Shown here: positions 24,399 through 34,740 of the stretch, one piece after another
Numbering within the stretch: the stretch's first letter is position 1
How the letters are laid out: each line of letters starts with the position of its first letter
Origin: Armillaria gallica
Lineage: Eukaryota; Basidiomycota; Agaricomycetes; Agaricales; Physalacriaceae
Direction of reading: 5' to 3'
DNA length: 64,000 bases
NCBI GenBank assembly: GCA_037576215.1
Contig: JBANDB010000004.1
Location: 4,650,001 to 4,714,000 of the forward strand
Program-made: the position numbers and the translations under genes
The notes under the pieces: model-generated
What the model was told of the DNA's origin: nothing
The model's input: the letters and a program-made list of their open reading frames with translations, nothing else
Database searches by the model: none

Positions 24399-26188
24399 TA
24401 TAATAAAACAGGTAGAAGATGACATAATAAGGCAGACTTTGAATTTTCCGGCCATTGCCAGACCACGGCCTATTCTGGCTGAGTTTCAATTTCATTGCAC
24501 TGCCATTGCTGCCACCTTTTGCCTCTTTACAGTGCCACTGCCTCTGCATACCCTTACCAGTGTTCCATCTCTATATGGCAAATCATTGAGGCATATCCAG
24601 CACCCAGTATTCACTAAACTGAGACTATCCACTAACTACATATGCTGAGTCAGATTGACAGGATGCTGTAGGCTCCAAAGCGAGTATCAAACAACAAGCA
24701 TTGAGCAACATGTGAACAACAAACATCAAATGAAAAATTAGCAGGTAGAATTAGGGGCCAGGAAACCATTCAAGGACAGGTAACACATATACATGTACTG
24801 ACTATGCTATAATTTGCTTATTATGAGGCTTTGGCAAGGCTCAATCAAGCCTTCCCCCAGCAGGTAGACATCATAAGGAGACCATTCATATAAGAATACA
24901 CACTATGCTTAGCCTTTCTCTGTTCATGTAGAGCAACAAGCTGAGGTGACAGGTACAAAACACAAGGTGTATATACTACTGTTTAATTTTAACAATTAAT
25001 TCACATAACACATAATGGGACCCTGTGAACTTTGAAGTGAAGCTTCCAGCAATTGTGAAAGGCAGCTCTCTTCCAAGAGCAGCCAATGCTGATAAAGACT
25101 CACAAGATTTCACAAGAAGGAATGGGAACAAACTCCAATTGAGGTGTGATAGTATGTAAGGGGTGATAAGATGGGAATGAGATGGCAAAATGATAGTGGT
25201 GGGGAGGAAGGAAGAAGTAGCTATGCATATCTACAGGTATATATAGGAAAATGTGGTGCCACAATGTATATAAGTAGTCCCAAGCAATGAGGTATGGGGT
25301 AGGTATGCTAAGCAGCAGGCTAAGTAATCAGTGATATAGAGGTCCAGAATAGTCCTGCAGGATCAGTTAGGGAGGATCCAAGTGAGATCTGAAATCAATA
25401 CATTAGTGCAGGTTGTAAGCAAGGCTTACATTCTGGCACTGGAGACACTATATGTGATACTTTTCCATCATATTTTAATGAATGAAGCTATGACAATTTA
25501 GCTATAAAGCATAACACATAACACCCCATGAAGTTACAATCAAATTGAATAGTACTCTAAAGTCCAAGGAAGCAAGAGAATGTAAGTACTGACTAAAACA
25601 TGGACTCAATGAGCTAACAGTCATAATGTCCAAGAAGTGAATCATTGCAATGATGAGCAAAAAGACAGGCTGATAGTGTGCAAGGCACTCCAGAGGGCAT
25701 GGACTTCAATAATTCAGCTATGACATGCTTACCCAGTTACCATGTCATAAACAGCCATTGCCATCCCATGGCTCCTAACTGTGCTTCAACTTAGACTACT
25801 TATCCATGCTATTCCAACAAAGTGAGTATAAAGTGATGAGAAATGAACATTGAGCAATGAGTTGACAACAAGCATTGGATATCAATGGATATAAGTCTCA
25901 TAGAAATCATTAGAGCTCAAATGGTGACTGTGGCAGCCCACCATGTAGATATCTGAGTCAAGGACATAAGAACCAGAATACATATCTCTCCCTCTCTCCC
26001 AGTTTGTAGTGACCGCTGATAGCTATTAGCAATGATCACCCTAATTATGGGAGTCTCTACCTGTCTATTACATGACTTACAGAAGTAACAGAATAAATTA
26101 TAAAGCTTTATGGCACTCATACAACCTATTTTGCTCCATTGCAGCAGCTGCAAACAAATAACAGAGATTCAACATATCTTAGTAAAAA

Positions 26189-26301
26189 GCCGGGTTTGGG
26201 GCAGGCCCCAACAAGCTGAAGCCCCATGTTGCAGTCAGGTTGCCAGGACCTGAGGTACGAGGGTCCGGCAATTGTGACGAAGACATGGGGCATAGGCTTG
26301 T
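26189..26301 (+). repeat. Structured module, unit 3
   Basis: The hairpin TTGGGG/CCCCAA is kept with loop CAGG. The outer stem is CCCCATGT/ACATGGGG. The inner stem TTGCC-A-GGACC/GGTCCGGCAA shows a G-C pair where unit 1 has A-T. The loop GAGGTACGA is identical to the other copies. Confidence 0.6.
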
Positions 26302-26305
26302 TACC

Positions 26306-26669
26306 TTACATAGCAGTATGATATGGCCTAATGAGGCATGTAGAGATGGTTCCATCTGAATAGGATTTATTGTGAGCTTGTTAAAGCATCTAAAACACTT
26401 TATATTACTTTTTCGTGTTATAGTGAGTCACAGCAACCTGGCCAGCAACTTCGGGCCACCATATTGCGCTGACATAGCATTATTAAGCCATCTATATATG
26501 GTTATATTACTACTGTATATGGCAGGAGGGAGAGGGAGGGGAGGGGGAGTTGACCTGACCTTAAACATGAAAATGTATGTCATGTGCGCAATTTTATTTT
26601 CGCCACCCCCTTGGAAATACCTATATTCATAGGACTTGGAATAGTGAGCATTGTACTTAACAGTTATTA
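26306..26669. other. Spacer, nothing recognised
   Basis: AT-rich sequence between the repeat array and the next MITE, with a purine-rich GGGAGAGGGAGGGGAGG tract near 26,530. No gene seen. Confidence 0.35.
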
Positions 26670-26995
26670 AGGGGGGTCAGAGTAGGCGATTATGCGTCAA
26701 TTGTGAGAACAATTATGAAAACAATTATGAGCCCAGTGTTTGAGCCGGAGACACTGTCAAAATGCTTCTTCGAAGCCCACAGTGACATCCCTTTCCTGAA
26801 TTAGGCAGGAGGCATAATTGTCAAAGCCATAATCGTCCCCATAATCACTCATAATCACATAACCTCCTCTGGAGGAGGTTATGCGATTACGGCCAATGTC
26901 GGTTATTCCCACGATTATGGACTCATAATCGTTGCATAACCGCCTTCATAATCACCTCCATAATTGTTCATAATCCGCTACTCTGACCCCCCCCT
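26670..26995. mobile_element. Palindrome-rich MITE, family 2
   Basis: The terminal inverted repeats are GGGGGGTCAGAGTAGGCGAT and GCTACTCTGACCCCCCCC. The inside is full of repeated ATTATG/CATAAT and GAGGAGGTTATG motifs forming secondary inverted repeats. A degraded, inverted relative lies inside the hAT MITE at 21,150-21,400. Target duplication is not clear. Confidence 0.7.
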
Positions 26996-27130
26996 ATTTG
27001 TAGATACTCGACTATATCTCTGTCAAGAATGCTTCCCAAGGACAGAAAGGCCATCTCTCTTGAACTCCGACGTTTACTTCACGAACTTGATGCCAAGGTA
27101 ATATCAGGTGGCTATCACCTTGCTTTCAAA

Positions 27131-27557
27131 TAGTGTTTTGATGACGTGACTTGGCACGGCTCAGCGTGACTTCATATAACTTCAGCTTCAACGGCTTCAC
27201 CAAGTCATAATTTTTGACAGCTTTGAAGTCAAGCTGCTGTCACACTGAAGCCAGCCGCTGAAGCCATGACTTCATGCATTTCCTTCAAATGGCAAGTCAT
27301 TTGTTGTTTAGGCAACGTGATATTCAAGAACTTATCAGAGAAATAGCAGGGACTATCAGGCCAGATAAAAATTGACTTAAAATAGTATTTCAGTATTTTT
27401 CAATTAAGTCAAAGCTCGGGTAACTTCAGGTCACGTCAAGCTGAGCTGAGCCGATACCGTAGTGTGACTTTGCCAAAGCTACTCGGCAATACTGGCATGA
27501 CTTAGTTCAGCTTGACTGGCGTGGCGTGCAGCTTTAAGCCGAGTCATTGAAACACTA
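27131..27557. mobile_element. hAT-type MITE with perfect 8-bp target duplication
   Basis: The ends are TAGTGTTTTGATGACGTGAC and GAGTCATTGAAACACTA. The flanks are CTTTCAAA at 27,123-27,130 and 27,558-27,565. Non-coding, with many GTCA/TGAC-type motifs. It interrupts a short plus-strand coding-like stretch (ATG at 27,029, LPKDRKAISLELRRLLHELD) that continues for about 15 codons beyond the element. Confidence 0.88.
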
Positions 27558-27664
27558 CTTTCAAAGACTCAAATCAGCCCAGCGTGTCGCCTCAGAAAAT
27601 ATTGCGCTTGCTGGTTTGATCTCTTAAGCTGAAATGATCATTGAATGATCATCAGTCCTACACT

Positions 27665-28249
27665 CTAAACCCTCACAAAGTTTTCAACTGCACTTAGATT
27701 TTGCTTAATTTTCACTTGATCTTCTTCAACGTGGATAAACCCCTCATGACTGAGTACTTTGAGGTTTGTGATGGCAAGACGGTTAAAAAACAGGGAGGGA
27801 TTAGTACTGTGAGTACATATGTTTCCTGTGAGAAATGTACTTGACACATGGTAGGCATAGATCTTGCATAAATCCTCGATAATGCCGTTCTGAATGGCAA
27901 TGTCACCAAGAAAAATCTTCCAGATACACTCCAACTATGACAAAGGGAAAGTTGAAGGGATCAAGAGGCTGTTTTAAGTGCTTCAATTAAAGGAAATAAT
28001 GAAGTCGAGAGTTGAGACAATGAATATCAGTACTGCAGATGAGAAGGGTTACAACAGCATCTTCGGACTCATACCTGCTGTGCTCACAACAGCCCACTTC
28101 AGCAAAGTTTCCTTCTCTGGGACATCGACTGGAATAAATATCTTCCTCCTACACACAACCCGATTCACCAAACATGCTTGCTTGATCGTTGCAGTAGTGT
28201 CACGGGAAAAACACTTTAAGAAATCTTTGAAATATATATCTGGCTCTAC
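27665..28249 (-). pseudogene. 3' exons of an unidentified gene truncated by insertions
   Basis: Two minus-strand exons splice plausibly. The first, 28,240 to about 28,073, reads IYFKDFLKCFSRDTTATIKQ and ends PEKETLLKWAVVSTAG before gtatgag. The second, 27,935-27,665, reads LECIWKIFLGDIAIQNGIIE and ends ENFVRV with a stop. The upstream side is cut at 28,250 by a MITE into which a Mutator-like element later inserted, and no continuation was found beyond 30,844. The family is not recognised. It is not obviously the C-terminal part of the RecQ fragment next door, because it lies outside that element's target duplication. Confidence 0.4.
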
Positions 28250-28259
28250 TACTGTAGCT

Positions 28260-30591
28260 CAGACTCCTTCCCACTCTCCTTCGTGAGGGGTAAAAGCTGC
28301 TTCGCAGCTATGGGAGGTTTGAGCTGACAATGAAATACTTATCTTATCTTATCAACTCACATGACATCTACATCTTTCTAAACCTTATTTTTTACCCCCC
28401 ACTATGGAGACTGGCATCTTTGGCTGTGGCGCATTGGTCATATTTGGCTGAGCCTTCTCACCTCACCCGCCTCGATGCTCTATCATTCCTGATATTGCCT
28501 CATTGACTGTACATATTAAGTCTACCCACAGACATTTCATGTCATAATATCATTTTGCTCTCAATTTAGACTAATTTTTCCATGTCAATTCTCTAATGAA
28601 TATTCAGTACTTCTTCACTCAAGATGTAACTAGAGTGTACATACCAAGCCCACAGTGTCAGTAGCACATTCACCAATGTCTTCCCTGATCTTGAGTGCAT
28701 GAATCACATCTTCTTGAAATTCATCGGTCATGCCAGAATGCACCCACTTGACTTTGTCCCTAAGCTTTGGCAGCAGTCGACTCCAAAGAAATTTGGCACC
28801 TTCCTCGGCCTCTTTGTGTGAGTTGAAGAATACTAAGAATTTCATGGGCAGAGGACCATCAGGATCGAGGTTCTTGGGGATGAGAAATGCAAGGTCATGA
28901 TACAAATTGATAGAATATTCCATCCGTCAAACACAGAAGAAGATATTTGGCTGGTCGGTATTCATCTGCAGGATTGTCGCATTGGGGTCCAGGCGCAGCT
29001 CCTTTTTCAGTGGCTTGACAGCACTAGGAGGCAATGTTGCTGTACCCAGGTGGTAAGGAACTCGTTGTGCCATCAGGTGGCAAAGATGACCAAGTTTCTG
29101 GTAGGAGTTATGGAACGTACTGTCCCGTTCTTTAATACAGTGCACCTCATCAAAGACGACATTGATCAATTGATTCATGAATTTCTTGCTCTTGATCAGA
29201 GCATCAAAGCGGGAGTCCTGTTCGATGATTTCGGGGCTGAACATCACGACATGGTACTTTCCATTCTTCATGTCCTTTGCATCAAGAGTCAAACATGAAA
29301 GAAGAACAGACAAGTGAGTTATATACTAAATATAAATTCTTGCTTGTATTTTTGGCAGTTACTGAAATAGCAGAAAATCCTTTGGAGTTGAGTGAAGATG
29401 AGAATTGTGTTCCAAGTTGTTTGAGAGGAAGTATGACCATTACAATTCCCTTCTCTGCAAAAACCAGGGGTATCCAGTATGTTAAGGACTTTCCAGCACC
29501 AGTCAGAGCTACAGTTATAGTGTCTTTGCCTGCTAGAACATTGCGGGCAACCTCAATCTGCCATAGACAGGGGCTGCATCCGAAGATGGTTTGGACTCTT
29601 GCCTGGACTTCTTCATCCTTTTGAGGCATCGTGTGATGTATAGCTGCCATGAGGTGAACGCATCTGATGGAGGTACTACAGGTGGTCAGGAAATGCAAAT
29701 TTTTGATAGATAATTTTCTGTAGCTCTCACCTGTGCTCCGTTTCCTTGAAAATTTTACAGGTATCTTCTTAAATGTGTTCCAATGCTAAGGTAAAAATCC
29801 TTGGGACTTTCATTGAGTAGAGCAAGCGTCAGACAGTGGCCGAGGTGCAAGTGTCAAAAAATTGCGATGTGCAAAATTCCATCACAGTAAATGTCATGGT
29901 CAAATTGTAAGTCCGATGATGCTGACTGCGGCCTTCTGAAGAAGGAGCGTGGTTGCACTGCATTGTCGCTGCAAAATGGCCTACCAGACATTGAAATTGT
30001 CATGTTCTGTAATGCTGAATCCCATGTATCTCTTATTTTTCATGCATCCCTCAAGCAATAGGTTTGGAATTTTTTTGTCTTGAACTCTTACAATGAACCT
30101 TAATCATGCCCCCAAGTCATTCCGATGCTGTTCAATGCTACAAGTGTGAAACTGGAGGCAGCTGGTCTTTACAAAGGCGGATTTCAGCCAGTTTTTGCTG
30201 TCTCAAAACACTTCCTCTATGCCTACAAATAAAATTGCTGCCCAGTATTAGTTATATACATTCATTGACATATCAAAAAAAATCCCAAAGCCAACAACTT
30301 GCTAAAACATGGTAAAAAAGGAAATTTGCAGATCGCAATCCATTTGCAGATCGTGATCACCCATAGTAGTGCATTTCTGGGGAAAGAAAGGGAAGGCTCA
30401 GCCAAACACGACCAATGTGCCATTGCAAAAGATGCCAGTCTCTGAAATGGGGGGTAAAAAAAAATAAGGTTCAGAGAATATGTGTCACGTGTATAGATAA
30501 GATTAGATAAAATATATTCAGGGTCAAGTATTACATAGTCAGACTGCGAAGCAGCTTTTACCCCCCATTGAGGAGAGTGGGAAGGAGTCTG
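28260..30591. mobile_element. Mutator-like element (Pack-MULE type) with 9-bp target duplication
   Basis: The long terminal inverted repeats are about 215 bp each (28,260-28,475 and 30,378-30,591), beginning CAGACTCCTTCCCACTCTCC. They share further blocks in order (AAGCTGCTTCGCAG, GACTGGCATCTTT, GGCTGAGCCTTC). The element is flanked by the 9-bp duplication ACTGTAGCT at 28,251-28,259 and 30,592-30,600. Long inverted repeats plus a 9-bp duplication are the signature of Mutator-like transposons. No transposase is present; the cargo is a RecQ helicase fragment, so it is non-autonomous. Confidence 0.85.
28630..29698 (-). pseudogene. Captured 5' part of a RecQ-type DNA helicase gene
   Basis: RecQ helicases unwind DNA in a 3'-to-5' direction using ATP. 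Exon 1 (start MAAIHH at about 29,647) has the RecQ motif 0-like segment (CLWQIEVARNVLAGKD) and Walker A (ALTGAGKS). After an intron near 29,280-29,325 come FSPEIIEQDSRFDALIKSKK, the Walker B DEVH box (VVFDEVHCI) and the motif III-like LGTATLPP. The last exon (to 28,630) has the motif IV region (FLVFFNSHKEAEEGAKFLW) and stops after ATDTVGLG at a donor site. Motifs V and VI, the RQC zinc domain and any C-terminal part are absent, since the element's inverted repeat begins there. No helicase activity is expected. Confidence 0.8.
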
Positions 30592-30843
30592 ACTGTAGCT
30601 CCGTGTATGGAAGCAACCCCTTACGCTGACTAATTCATGCTATTCATGCAACCGGGGGGCCTTACTAAGGGAGCGAACATTTTCGAGTCACTGCTGGTCA
30701 CATACTAAGAAATTTGGACTTGTCCCGGGTCTGACCTAAGCACCCGACCCATCCTTACGCCTTATGGACGTTGATAATAGGCAACAAAACCGACCCCCCC
30801 CCCCCTTACGCCTTACGTTGCTTCCATACACGGAGCTACAGTA

Positions 30844-32508
30844 TTCGCCGATAAAAGGGGCATACCTCCAACAGTTATGCATCTCAACAGCGGATTTCTA
30901 TCTGCAATGAGGAGGTTCAAATGGCCTCATTGTTTATTATTACGAGAGGGGATGCCTATATGGTTGGCAAGATGGGTGGGTGATAAGATTTCATTGGCCT
31001 CCCAGGCACATGCTGAAAGAACGACTTGCCTACCTGTAAATCCGTAAGTATCTCGGCTTTTTGATCTCATCACGAGGCTGGGCCAGAGGGTTCAGGGAAG
31101 CCATCTTCCAACCCTCATTGTGATTTATATTATGCCTAGATTGCTCCTTAAACGGCCGCCACTCTGCTTTCTGCGACCCAGGTTCCGTTCAGTCGATGCT
31201 TCCGAGTGATCCAGGTACTAGTCGGGTGAGGGCCATCGCATCTGCGCGGCAATACCGAGTCCTATGTTTAAAGTTTAACATTTATGCCTGCACCGGCACA
31301 CGTTAGACTACCATCCCATGTTCATGACTAGCTATCGGTAGACTACTTCAGTGTAATAATCGTTACCATCATCAATATAATTATTTTCTTTGCACAATGT
31401 GGTTGGTTCCGCAAAGTCTACGCAAAGGTCAGAGTGCCGTCGATGTGGAAACGAGTAAATTAAACGTTACCTCCTCTCTCGAGTCGACGCAGAGCCGTCT
31501 TTGTGCTCAGCTTGGCAGCGGCAGACAATATGTACCTCTTAAATACCGGTGTCCTTACTCAAGCAATTTGGCACAAGGTCGAAACATCTATTTCGTTGTT
31601 AGCTCTCCCTTCATGTCAGTAAACACAAACACTTACCAGGCATATATCATTCATTTATGCAGCTATAGTCAGTAGTTAGTATCGGGATCAAATTTAAAGG
31701 CAAGGACACGGACCGACTACGCAAAAAATACGTGGCCTACGCCTCTTAGCGAGCAAAGTCAGCCTCACAAACGAGAAATAAGATAATCAACACTTACGGG
31801 AATCGTACGGCTACCTTCGCAGTTTATCAAGATGCTTTTATCGCTCGGCTGAACCCCTCGCCCATCGTCGATGTACCCGATCCTGCCTAAGGCCGCAGTG
31901 ATATTCCATATTTTCGTCGTTGTACTAACAAGAAGCGAAATCCTGATATAAATTCGTCCCTCGTTAGCATGCCACAAAGAAGAGAACGAAGCTCAAACGT
32001 ACCTTTGCATCCACATTCAATGCATCAGAAACCTCGCCCTCGTAACTAGATCTACAAGATGGACGACAGATGCGAAGGAGCGCGATGGCGAGAGCGGAGT
32101 GGGACAAGCGGAATCAATCGGAACAGAAAGCGGGAAAGGACGGGCGCAAATTGAAAATGTTCCCACGATAGCTCAGAGGAGAGGGCCGGCAATGACCGAC
32201 ATGAAATGATGGCACAAATAGATTTTCCCACGGGTCTTTCACATCTGCGTAATAACCGAGATATCCTATATTCATAGGACTCGGAACTGCTTACTACACG
32301 ATGGATGGGGTGCACTATCCTGACTATCCTAATCGCACGATGTGGAACGACGTACAAGGAAGTATTTCTTGTCGCTCTTGGTATTCCACTCTATCTCAAG
32401 GTCGCAATGGATCGTTTCCAGTCGAATTGTCCGAACATCAAACATATTCAGAGGTCCTCTTTGTCCCTTGACCTTCATTGCACGATACACTGACTACAGG
32501 CTCTACAG
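30844..32508. other. No clear gene; possible minus-strand exon at 31.8-32.0 kb
   Basis: One minus-strand segment (31,960-31,795; ISLLVSTTTKIWNITAALGR and GVQPSDKSILINCEG) lies between an AG acceptor and a GT donor and may be an exon of an unidentified gene whose first exon ends near 32,000 (EVSDALNVDAK). Apart from that, only short frames were seen. The stretch also provides the upstream region of the Zn2Cys6 gene. Confidence 0.3.
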
Positions 32509-33864
32509 ATGCAGGGGTCGAGTGAACCTCTTTCCTCGTTTTCCCAGACTCTGAGGGAAGAGGATGAGCGTTTTTACACCACCTTTCCTGATGCCAGACC
32601 TGATGCCTCCTCTCACAAATGTATTCTATCCATGGCGGCGTGCGAATACAGCCAAACCTATCCTTACTCTGCGGATGAAGGTGCCTCCGAGTCGTCGAGG
32701 ATAGTAAGAGTTCATGATCCATGCATTGTACCAACAAGCTCCGATTCCTATCTCTCGTGCATTGGAGTCGGCGTCCAGCACAGAGCGGACACTGGCGTCG
32801 GTGGTTATCAGGACATCCAGATGGCAGCAACATACCTTCCACAACTTCTGGTGCATAGGCTTCCTTTTATGCACTTTAAACATACTTACCACGTCACAGG
32901 ATGTTAACGACCAATGTCACCCTTCCTGTGATCAAACGCCACTATTGGCTCCTCTGCGTACTTCCCAATCCTCCTCGGCTTCTTCTCCCATAATTTTTGG
33001 CTTTCACCGTCCTGATCTGGAGCTAGCCAGAGATACTACCCGGTCTCCGTGCCCGGGAGATGTTTTCCGTACGTCTCGAGCTCGCAGCATTCTTGCCAAG
33101 CTTGACAACCCTCGGTTAGATTATGCATCCCCTCCAGAATCCGTCTATGCACCAGGTATACGTCGCCTACCATCCCTATCCATCCCTGACACCGCACGAA
33201 AATCTTCTTCGAAGTCGAACGGCAACCAGGAAGGTGATGATGCACGTTTTACTTCTTTCAATGGCACATGGCCTCGTCTCCGCATCAGGACTCATGCGAA
33301 TCTCTCCCCATTGCTTGCAGATGAAAAAAATGTATCGGTATCGCAAGAATCTTCTTTCCGGGTCGACAAAAAGCTTGACGCAGCGGCTTCGGAGCGACCA
33401 CCTCCGGTTACTCTTGCCAAGGCCATCAAGCAGTCGGTCAAGGCGTTACCTGCCCACAAAAGTGTGGTGGGCAAGAAGCCTTCTTTGGCCTGCCTATTTT
33501 GTCGAGGTAGAAAGATCGCATGCGGTCTACCTCTTCCAGGAAGTACGGACAAAACCTGCAAGTGTGTCCTCTGTACTTCATCTTTTCATCACCGATAGTC
33601 GGAACTCCAGTCACGTAGTCGCCGGTTTCGTTTCGTTTGTCTCATTCGTATCAATGAAGATGCAGGCTGACATTAATTTCCTGTAGTCAATGTCAGCGAC
33701 GATCTCTGAAATGCGAGTATCCTCATGAAAGCCGAAGGGGAAAGAGGAAGAAGAAGCTCGTGCCCACCACGGCCTCGTCAATTCCCGCTGAAGAACCGAA
33801 CTTCTGCGTTTCAAGCTCCATTGAAGTGCTAAGACGTGATTGTAAAGTATATCTTGACGCGTAG
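32509..33864 (+). CDS. Zn(2)Cys(6) fungal transcription factor
   Basis: Three exons: 32,509-32,850, 32,900-about 33,555 and about 33,688-33,864, with clean GT..AG introns. Across the last splice the binuclear zinc cluster is complete: ACLFCRGRKIACG, then TDKTC, then NQCQRRSLKC, giving C-x2-C-x6-C-x11-C-x2-C-x6-C. These six cysteines bind two zinc ions and the domain recognises DNA. It is followed by a basic region (RRGKRKKK). Unusually, the domain sits near the C-terminus of a roughly 390-residue Ser/Pro-rich protein, not at the N-terminus; this arrangement occurs in a group of mushroom regulators. Target genes are unknown. The stop at 33,862 is only 12 bp from the inverted duplication. Confidence 0.85.
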
Positions 33865-33876
33865 AAGTGAAGTACC

Positions 33877-34304
33877 CTCAGTGCGAACATTCGACGCAGT
33901 GTGGTGGAAATGGTGAAGGTAGTTCAGGCTATTCAGCATGTCGATTCTTCAGGATATAGAAGTGCAGAAAGCTCAAGGGCGAGATTATGTCTTATTCCCA
34001 CTTGATTCCCACTGCTGATAATAAAGAATCAGAATGAGCAAGTTCAGGCATACAGAGTCTACAAACTTCCTTTCCAAGTCTTATGAATAAGTAATAGTCT
34101 GCCATGAGTCGACTTGGCAGTTTAAGCTAGTAGCCCTCGCGTTAGCGTCGGCGTCGTCATTCTGATCCGCCTTCGTCCAAGTCCTCGCTCTGCTTATATA
34201 ATCCAATATCCTTCGCCATCGCTATCATGGCTCTCGCCGCATCCAGAGCCCCTTGTGTGCTTCTCAGCCTGCCGTACCACTCATCAATGTTTAGAATTGC
34301 AATG
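33877..34304 (-). repeat. Inverted copy of the 3' end of the 10.5-11.5 kb gene
   Basis: Reverse complement of 11,353-11,778, with about 428 bp nearly identical. In minus-strand sense it carries the last 48 codons (RLRSTQGALDAARAMIAMAK and DEGGSE) and the 3' flank, without the rest of the gene, so it is a gene fragment. On its upstream side (34,305 on) it abuts a KDZ transposase fragment in the same orientation. Confidence 0.85.
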
Positions 34305-34740
34305 CGGTGCATAACCTAGCTCATGTATATCTTTCCTCACGAAAAAGCCCCCTTCCTCCCACACCTGCGCCCAGTGATCCCAGAAGAGGCTTTGAATGCG
34401 TGTTAATAAAGCAGCGGGTGCAGCTCAGAGGGTATGCTATGCAGTCCTCGCATCACGTTGTTTGATGGCCCTCTCCGCAGGCACACGGGGACTCGGAGTT
34501 CAGAGAATGGTTGGCCTCGTCTTCCATCATGAGATCATGCAGTCGAGGTAAGATGTAGAGGTAAGATAGCCACGAGCGATTCCAGGACCCGTCGAGTCTG
34601 ATCATAAATTTAATATAGGGCATCGGGTTCGGAGGAGTAATCACCGCTTCTTTGCGATCTTGTTGCGATCTTTGGACTCGTCTGGCTCGGACGCTAACTC
34701 CTTTTCTTCTTCCACCTTTGGCCTTGTTAAAATATTGCCA
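34305..34740 (-). pseudogene. N-terminal fragment of a second KDZ transposase (CxC2 zinc cluster)
   Basis: On the minus strand, SWNRSWLSYLYILPRLHDLM is followed by the cysteine cluster CACGEGHQTTRCEDC and LSCTRCFINTH, the layout of the CxC2-like domain at the start of KDZ transposases. After a one-base frame change comes HWAQVWEEGGFFVRKDIHEL, equivalent to the segment after the cluster in the intact-length copy at 51.2-51.5 kb. Coding homology stops at 34,305, where the duplicated gene end begins. Only the N-terminus is left, so it is non-functional. Confidence 0.6.

Larger units (their letters stand above)
20620..26305 (+). repeat. Three-unit head-to-tail array of a non-coding 1.7-2.1 kb repeat
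   Basis: Each unit opens with a conserved block beginning TGACATAATAAG, then TTTTCCGGCCATTGCCAGAC (at about 20,622, 22,339 and 24,417). Each closes with a structured block ending GGGGCATAGGCTTGT (at about 22,303, 24,383 and 26,288). Unit 1 is 20,620-22,335, unit 2 is 22,336-24,415 and unit 3 is 24,416-26,305. Shared internal landmarks include AACTCCAATTGAGG and CTGGCACTGGAGACACTATA. The array is AT-rich with no credible open frames. It may be a satellite, or the remnant of a non-autonomous element duplicated in tandem. Confidence 0.75.
28252..30841. mobile_element. Tc1/mariner-like MITE split by a Mutator-like element
   Basis: The right terminal repeat (TTGCTTCCATACACGGAGC TACAG, ending 30,841) matches the left one (CTGTAGCTCCGTGTATGG) once the intervening 2.3-kb element is removed. 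The left 8 bp are at 28,252-28,259 and the rest resumes at 30,601. TA dinucleotides flank both ends (28,250-28,251 and 30,842-30,843). The unbroken MITE would be about 250 bp and includes a C12-type tract near 30,795. Non-coding. Confidence 0.7.

Noticed and set aside
20620..26305. LTR retrotransposon formed by the three repeat units
   Set aside because: Units are directly adjacent with no internal coding region, no TG..CA ends and no primer-binding or polypurine sites at the unit borders.
27665..28249. C-terminal half of the RecQ helicase in the neighbouring MULE
   Set aside because: It lies outside the MULE target duplication and outside the older MITE, and shows no RecQ motifs V/VI or zinc domain.
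32052..32357. Arg/Ser-rich minus-strand frame
   Set aside because: Composition and overlap with other frames suggest a chance open frame; no homology or splice sites support it.
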